A DNA stretch of 7,712 nucleotides from Gammaproteobacteria bacterium (GTDB lineage: Bacteria; Pseudomonadota; Gammaproteobacteria; Pseudomonadales; Pseudomonadaceae): assembly GCA_012735335.1 (NCBI GenBank), contig JAAYHO010000008.1:1-7712 (forward strand), given 5' to 3'. Within the stretch, counting starts at the first letter, position 1. Every line of letters starts with the position of its first letter. Shown here piece by piece: positions 4,990 through 7,712 of the stretch. The translations under genes were made by a program, and so were the position numbers. A model generated the notes under the pieces. That model was not told the origin of the DNA, made no database searches, and worked only from the letters and a program-made list of their open reading frames with translations.

Positions 4990-7712
4990 ATGCAGCCAGG
5001 CCTCTACCAACCGGATCAATTCAGGGATAACTGCGGCTTCGGTCTGATCGCTCACATGCAGGGTCAGCCCAGCCACCATCTCCTCGGCACCGCCATCGAG
5101 GCGCTGACCTGCATGACCCACCGGGGCGGGATCAATGCCGACGGCAAGACCGGGGATGGCTGCGGTCTGTTGCTGCAGATGCCGGACCAGTTCATGCGGG
5201 CGGTGGCCCGGGACGAGCTGGGTATCGAGCTGCCCGGGCACTATGCGGTTGGCATGCTGTTTTCCGGCCGCGATGAGACAGCCGTGCAGCGCATGCGTGC
5301 GGCCTTTGCCACAGCGTTGGCCGATCAGCAGTTGCCGTTGCTTGGCTGGCGTCAGGTGCCGGTGGACGACAGCGTGCTGGGGCCGCTGGCACTGAGCAGT
5401 CGTCCCCTGATCAGCCAACTGTTCATCGACGGTTCGCAATGGGATGAGCAGCAACTGGCCATCCGTCTGTTCCATGTGCGCCGCCGGGTCGAGCTGGCCC
5501 TGCAGGCCGAGGCGGACTTCTATATCTGCAGCCTGTCGGCACGGGTCATCTCCTACAAGGGCCTGATGATGCCCGCCGACCTGACCCGCTTCTATCCGGA
5601 CCTGGGCGATGCGCGCATGCACACCGCAATCTGCGTGTTCCACCAGCGCTTCTCCACCAATACCCTGCCGCGCTGGCCGCTGGCCCAGCCGTTCCGTCTG
5701 CTGGCGCATAACGGTGAGATCAATACCATCACCGCCAACCGCAACTGGGCCCGGGCCCGGCGCAACAAATTTGCCAATCCGCTGCTGCCCGACCTGGAAA
5801 GTCTGGCGCCGCTGGTGAATGTCACCGGCTCCGACTCGTCGAGCATGGACAACATGCTGGAGCTGCTGCTGTGCGGCGGCATGGACCTGTTCCGCGCGCT
5901 GCGCATGATGGTGCCACCGGCCTGGCAGAACATGGAAACCATGGACGCCGACCTGCGGGCCTTCCACGAGTACAACTCCATGCACATGGAGGCCTGGGAT
6001 GGTCCGGCCGGGATAGTGTTGACCGAGGGGCGGCACGCAGTGTGTCTGCTGGATCGTAACGGCCTGCGTCCGGCCCGCTATGTGATCACCCGCAACGGCT
6101 ATATCACCCTGGCCTCGGAAATCGGCGTGTGGAACTACCAGCCCGAGGATGTGATCAGCAAGGGCCGGGTCGGCCCCGGGCAGATCCTGGCGGTGGACAC
6201 CCATACCGGTGAGGTGCTGCATACCGATGAGGTGGACAGCCGCCTGCAATCCCGTCACCCCTACCGTAAATGGCTCAAGCAGAACGCCCTGCGCATTCAG
6301 GCAACCATGGACGACCGGGATCACGGTACGGAATTTCTCGCCCCCGAAGCCCTGCTGCAGAGCATGAAGATGTTCCAGGTCAGCATGGAAGAGCGGGAGC
6401 AGGTGTTGCGCCCGCTGGGCGAGAACAGCCAGGAGGCGGTCGGCTCCATGGGTGATGACACGCCCATGGCGGTGCTGTCCGGCCGGGTACGCTCGGTATA
6501 TGACTACTTCCGCCAGCAGTTTGCCCAGGTCACCAACCCGGCCATCGACCCGCTGCGCGAGGCGGTGGTCATGTCCCTGGAAACCTGTCTGGGTGCCGAA
6601 CGCAATGTATTCGAGGAAACACCCGAGCATGCCAACCGGGCGATTCTCAGCAATCCGGTGATCTCCCCGGCCAAGTGGCGCACCCTGCTGCAACTGGAAC
6701 AGCCGGGCTTTGCCCATGAGCGGATCGACCTGAACATGGATGAGCAGCTGCCGCTGGCCGCAGCACTGGCTGCCATTACCGAACAGGCCGAGGCTGCGGT
6801 GCGCGGCGGCAGGACCCTGCTGGTGCTGAGTGACAGGGCCATCGCTCCGGGCAGGCTGCCGGTGCATGCCGCGCTGGCCGCGGGTGCGGTGCATCACCAT
6901 CTGACCGCCACCGGGCTGCGCTGTGATTGCAACATTCTGGTGGAAACCGCCACCACCCGCGATCCGCACCACTATGCGGTGCTGATCGGTTTTGGCGCCT
7001 CGGCGGTCTACCCCTGGCTGGCCTACGAGGTGCTGGCCGACCTGATCCGTACCGGCGAAGTGGTCGGTGATCTGTATGAGGTGTTCAAGAGTTACCGCAA
7101 GGGTATTGCCAAGGGGCTGCTGAAGATTCTCTCGAAGATGGGCATTTCCACCGTGGCGTCCTACCGGGGCGCGCAACTGTTCGAGGCGGTGGGCCTGTCC
7201 GACGAGGTGGTGGAGGTCTGCTTCCGGGGTGTGCCCAGCCGTATCCAGGGCGCTGGTTTCAGCGATCTGCAGGCTGATCAGGCACGGCTGGCCGCCGAAG
7301 CCTGGAACCCACGCAAGACCCTGCAGGCGGGCGGTTTGCTCAAGTATGTGCACGGTGGTGAATACCACGCCTACAACCCGGATATCGTCCGCACCCTGCA
7401 AGAGGCGGTGCAGGGCGACAGCTACCAGAAATATCTGGAATATGCCGCGCTGGTCAACCAGCGGCCGGTGGCTACCCTGCGGGACCTGTTGCAGCTGCGC
7501 ACGGACCTGATACCGATTCCGCTGGATGAGGTGGAGCCGCTGGACAGTCTGATCCAGCGCTTCGACTCGGCGGGTATATCGCTGGGCGCGCTGTCTCCGG
7601 AGGCCCACGAGGCGATTGCCGAGGCGATGAACCGGCTCGGTGCCCGCTCCAACTCCGGCGAAGGCGGGGAGGATCCGGCCCGTTACGGCACAGTACGCAG
7701 CTCGAAGATCAA
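4990..7712 (+). CDS. gltB: Glutamate synthase (NADPH) large subunit, N-terminal 907 residues (3' end outside window)
   Basis: GltB, with GltD, makes two glutamates from glutamine and 2-oxoglutarate in the cytoplasm and, with glutamine synthetase, forms the GS-GOGAT ammonia-assimilation route. The frame is open from ATG 4990 to the window end, about 60% of a protein of roughly 1,480 residues. A 14-residue propeptide precedes C15 (CGFGLIAHM), the amidotransferase nucleophile exposed by processing. The class II glutaminase domain covers about 15-415: THRGG at 43-47, HQRFSTNT at 218-225, and HNGEINT at 240-246 with the oxyanion residues N241/G242. The GOGAT central domain spans about 478-770 ([13 protein letters not shown] at 486-498, LSNPV near 553-557). 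The FMN/2-oxoglutarate domain begins near 830 ([13 protein letters not shown] about 864-876, then NSGEGGEDP). Iron-sulfur ligands and the GXGXG domain lie beyond. GAGAG (4978-4982) is a weak Shine-Dalgarno 7 bases before the ATG. gltD is expected downstream. Confidence 0.98.
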   Translation, partial: MQPGLYQPDQFRDNCGFGLIAHMQGQPSHHLLGTAIEALTCMTHRGGINADGKTGDGCGLLLQMPDQFMRAVARDELGIELPGHYAVGMLFSGRDETAVQRMRAAFATALADQQLPLLGWRQVPVDDSVLGPLALSSRPLISQLFIDGSQWDEQQLAIRLFHVRRRVELALQAEADFYICSLSARVISYKGLMMPADLTRFYPDLGDARMHTAICVFHQRFSTNTLPRWPLAQPFRLLAHNGEINTITANRNWARARRNKFANPLLPDLESLAPLVNVTGSDSSSMDNMLELLLCGGMDLFRALRMMVPPAWQNMETMDADLRAFHEYNSMHMEAWDGPAGIVLTEGRHAVCLLDRNGLRPARYVITRNGYITLASEIGVWNYQPEDVISKGRVGPGQILAVDTHTGEVLHTDEVDSRLQSRHPYRKWLKQNALRIQATMDDRDHGTEFLAPEALLQSMKMFQVSMEEREQVLRPLGENSQEAVGSMGDDTPMAVLSGRVRSVYDYFRQQFAQVTNPAIDPLREAVVMSLETCLGAERNVFEETPEHANRAILSNPVISPAKWRTLLQLEQPGFAHERIDLNMDEQLPLAAALAAITEQAEAAVRGGRTLLVLSDRAIAPGRLPVHAALAAGAVHHHLTATGLRCDCNILVETATTRDPHHYAVLIGFGASAVYPWLAYEVLADLIRTGEVVGDLYEVFKSYRKGIAKGLLKILSKMGISTVASYRGAQLFEAVGLSDEVVEVCFRGVPSRIQGAGFSDLQADQARLAAEAWNPRKTLQAGGLLKYVHGGEYHAYNPDIVRTLQEAVQGDSYQKYLEYAALVNQRPVATLRDLLQLRTDLIPIPLDEVEPLDSLIQRFDSAGISLGALSPEAHEAIAEAMNRLGARSNSGEGGEDPARYGTVRSSKI

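Noticed and set aside
4941..5030. 29-codon leader frame (MPALASFEY...) overlapping the gltB start
   Set aside because: No Shine-Dalgarno precedes ATG 4941, and it has no regulatory codon run such as repeated Glu or Gln. A leader-peptide role is not supported.
4867..7608. 913-codon open frame on the minus strand opposite gltB
   Set aside because: The + strand encodes an unmistakable GltB with all glutaminase motifs. The minus frame is open because of GC-biased codon use, shows no recognisable domain, and runs on into the gltB promoter region.

Overview
The window reads as a chromosomal core-genome segment from a GC-rich gammaproteobacterium of the Pseudomonadaceae. The gene order pilQ-aroK-aroB-(ATPase/SPOR gene)-gltB matches the conserved Pseudomonas locus in which pilMNOPQ precedes aroK, aroB, a DamX-like gene and gltBD. 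All five proteins match Pseudomonas-type sequences as I remember them. The PilQ and GltB matches suggest a member of Pseudomonas or a close relative such as Halopseudomonas, but the genus cannot be fixed by eye. I see no insertion sequence, prophage, CRISPR array, tRNA or rRNA.

Layout: (1) 1-1323, the 3' part of pilQ (type IV pilus secretin), cut by the window start. (2) 1329-1844, aroK (shikimate kinase), on a TTG start five bases after pilQ. (3) 1908-2987, aroB (3-dehydroquinate synthase). (4) 2984-4612, a DamX-like protein with a cytoplasmic ExeA-type ATPase domain, one membrane span, a long Ala/Pro linker and a C-terminal SPOR domain, overlapping aroB by four bases. (5) 4621-4646, a strong hairpin that closes this transcription unit. 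(6) 4613-4989, a 377-base intergenic region with a near-perfect NtrC box, an AT-rich promoter region, a possible ArgR operator and a potentially structured leader. (7) 4990-7712, gltB (glutamate synthase large subunit), with an intact start and a 3' end beyond the window. All genes are on the + strand.

Genes (1) to (4) look like one polycistronic unit: gaps are 5, 63 and -4 bases, and there is no terminator before 4621. It joins a pilus outer-membrane channel, two shikimate-pathway enzymes and a peptidoglycan-binding ATPase. gltB is a separate nitrogen-assimilation unit with its own control region.

No unmistakably new system is present. The two points most worth following are (a) the ATPase-membrane-peptidoglycan-binding architecture of the DamX-like protein, which resembles the secretin-assembly factor ExeA/GspA and is encoded in the same unit as a secretin, and (b) the gltB control region, which combines an NtrC box, a candidate ArgR site and sigma-70-like promoters with no visible sigma-54 promoter.
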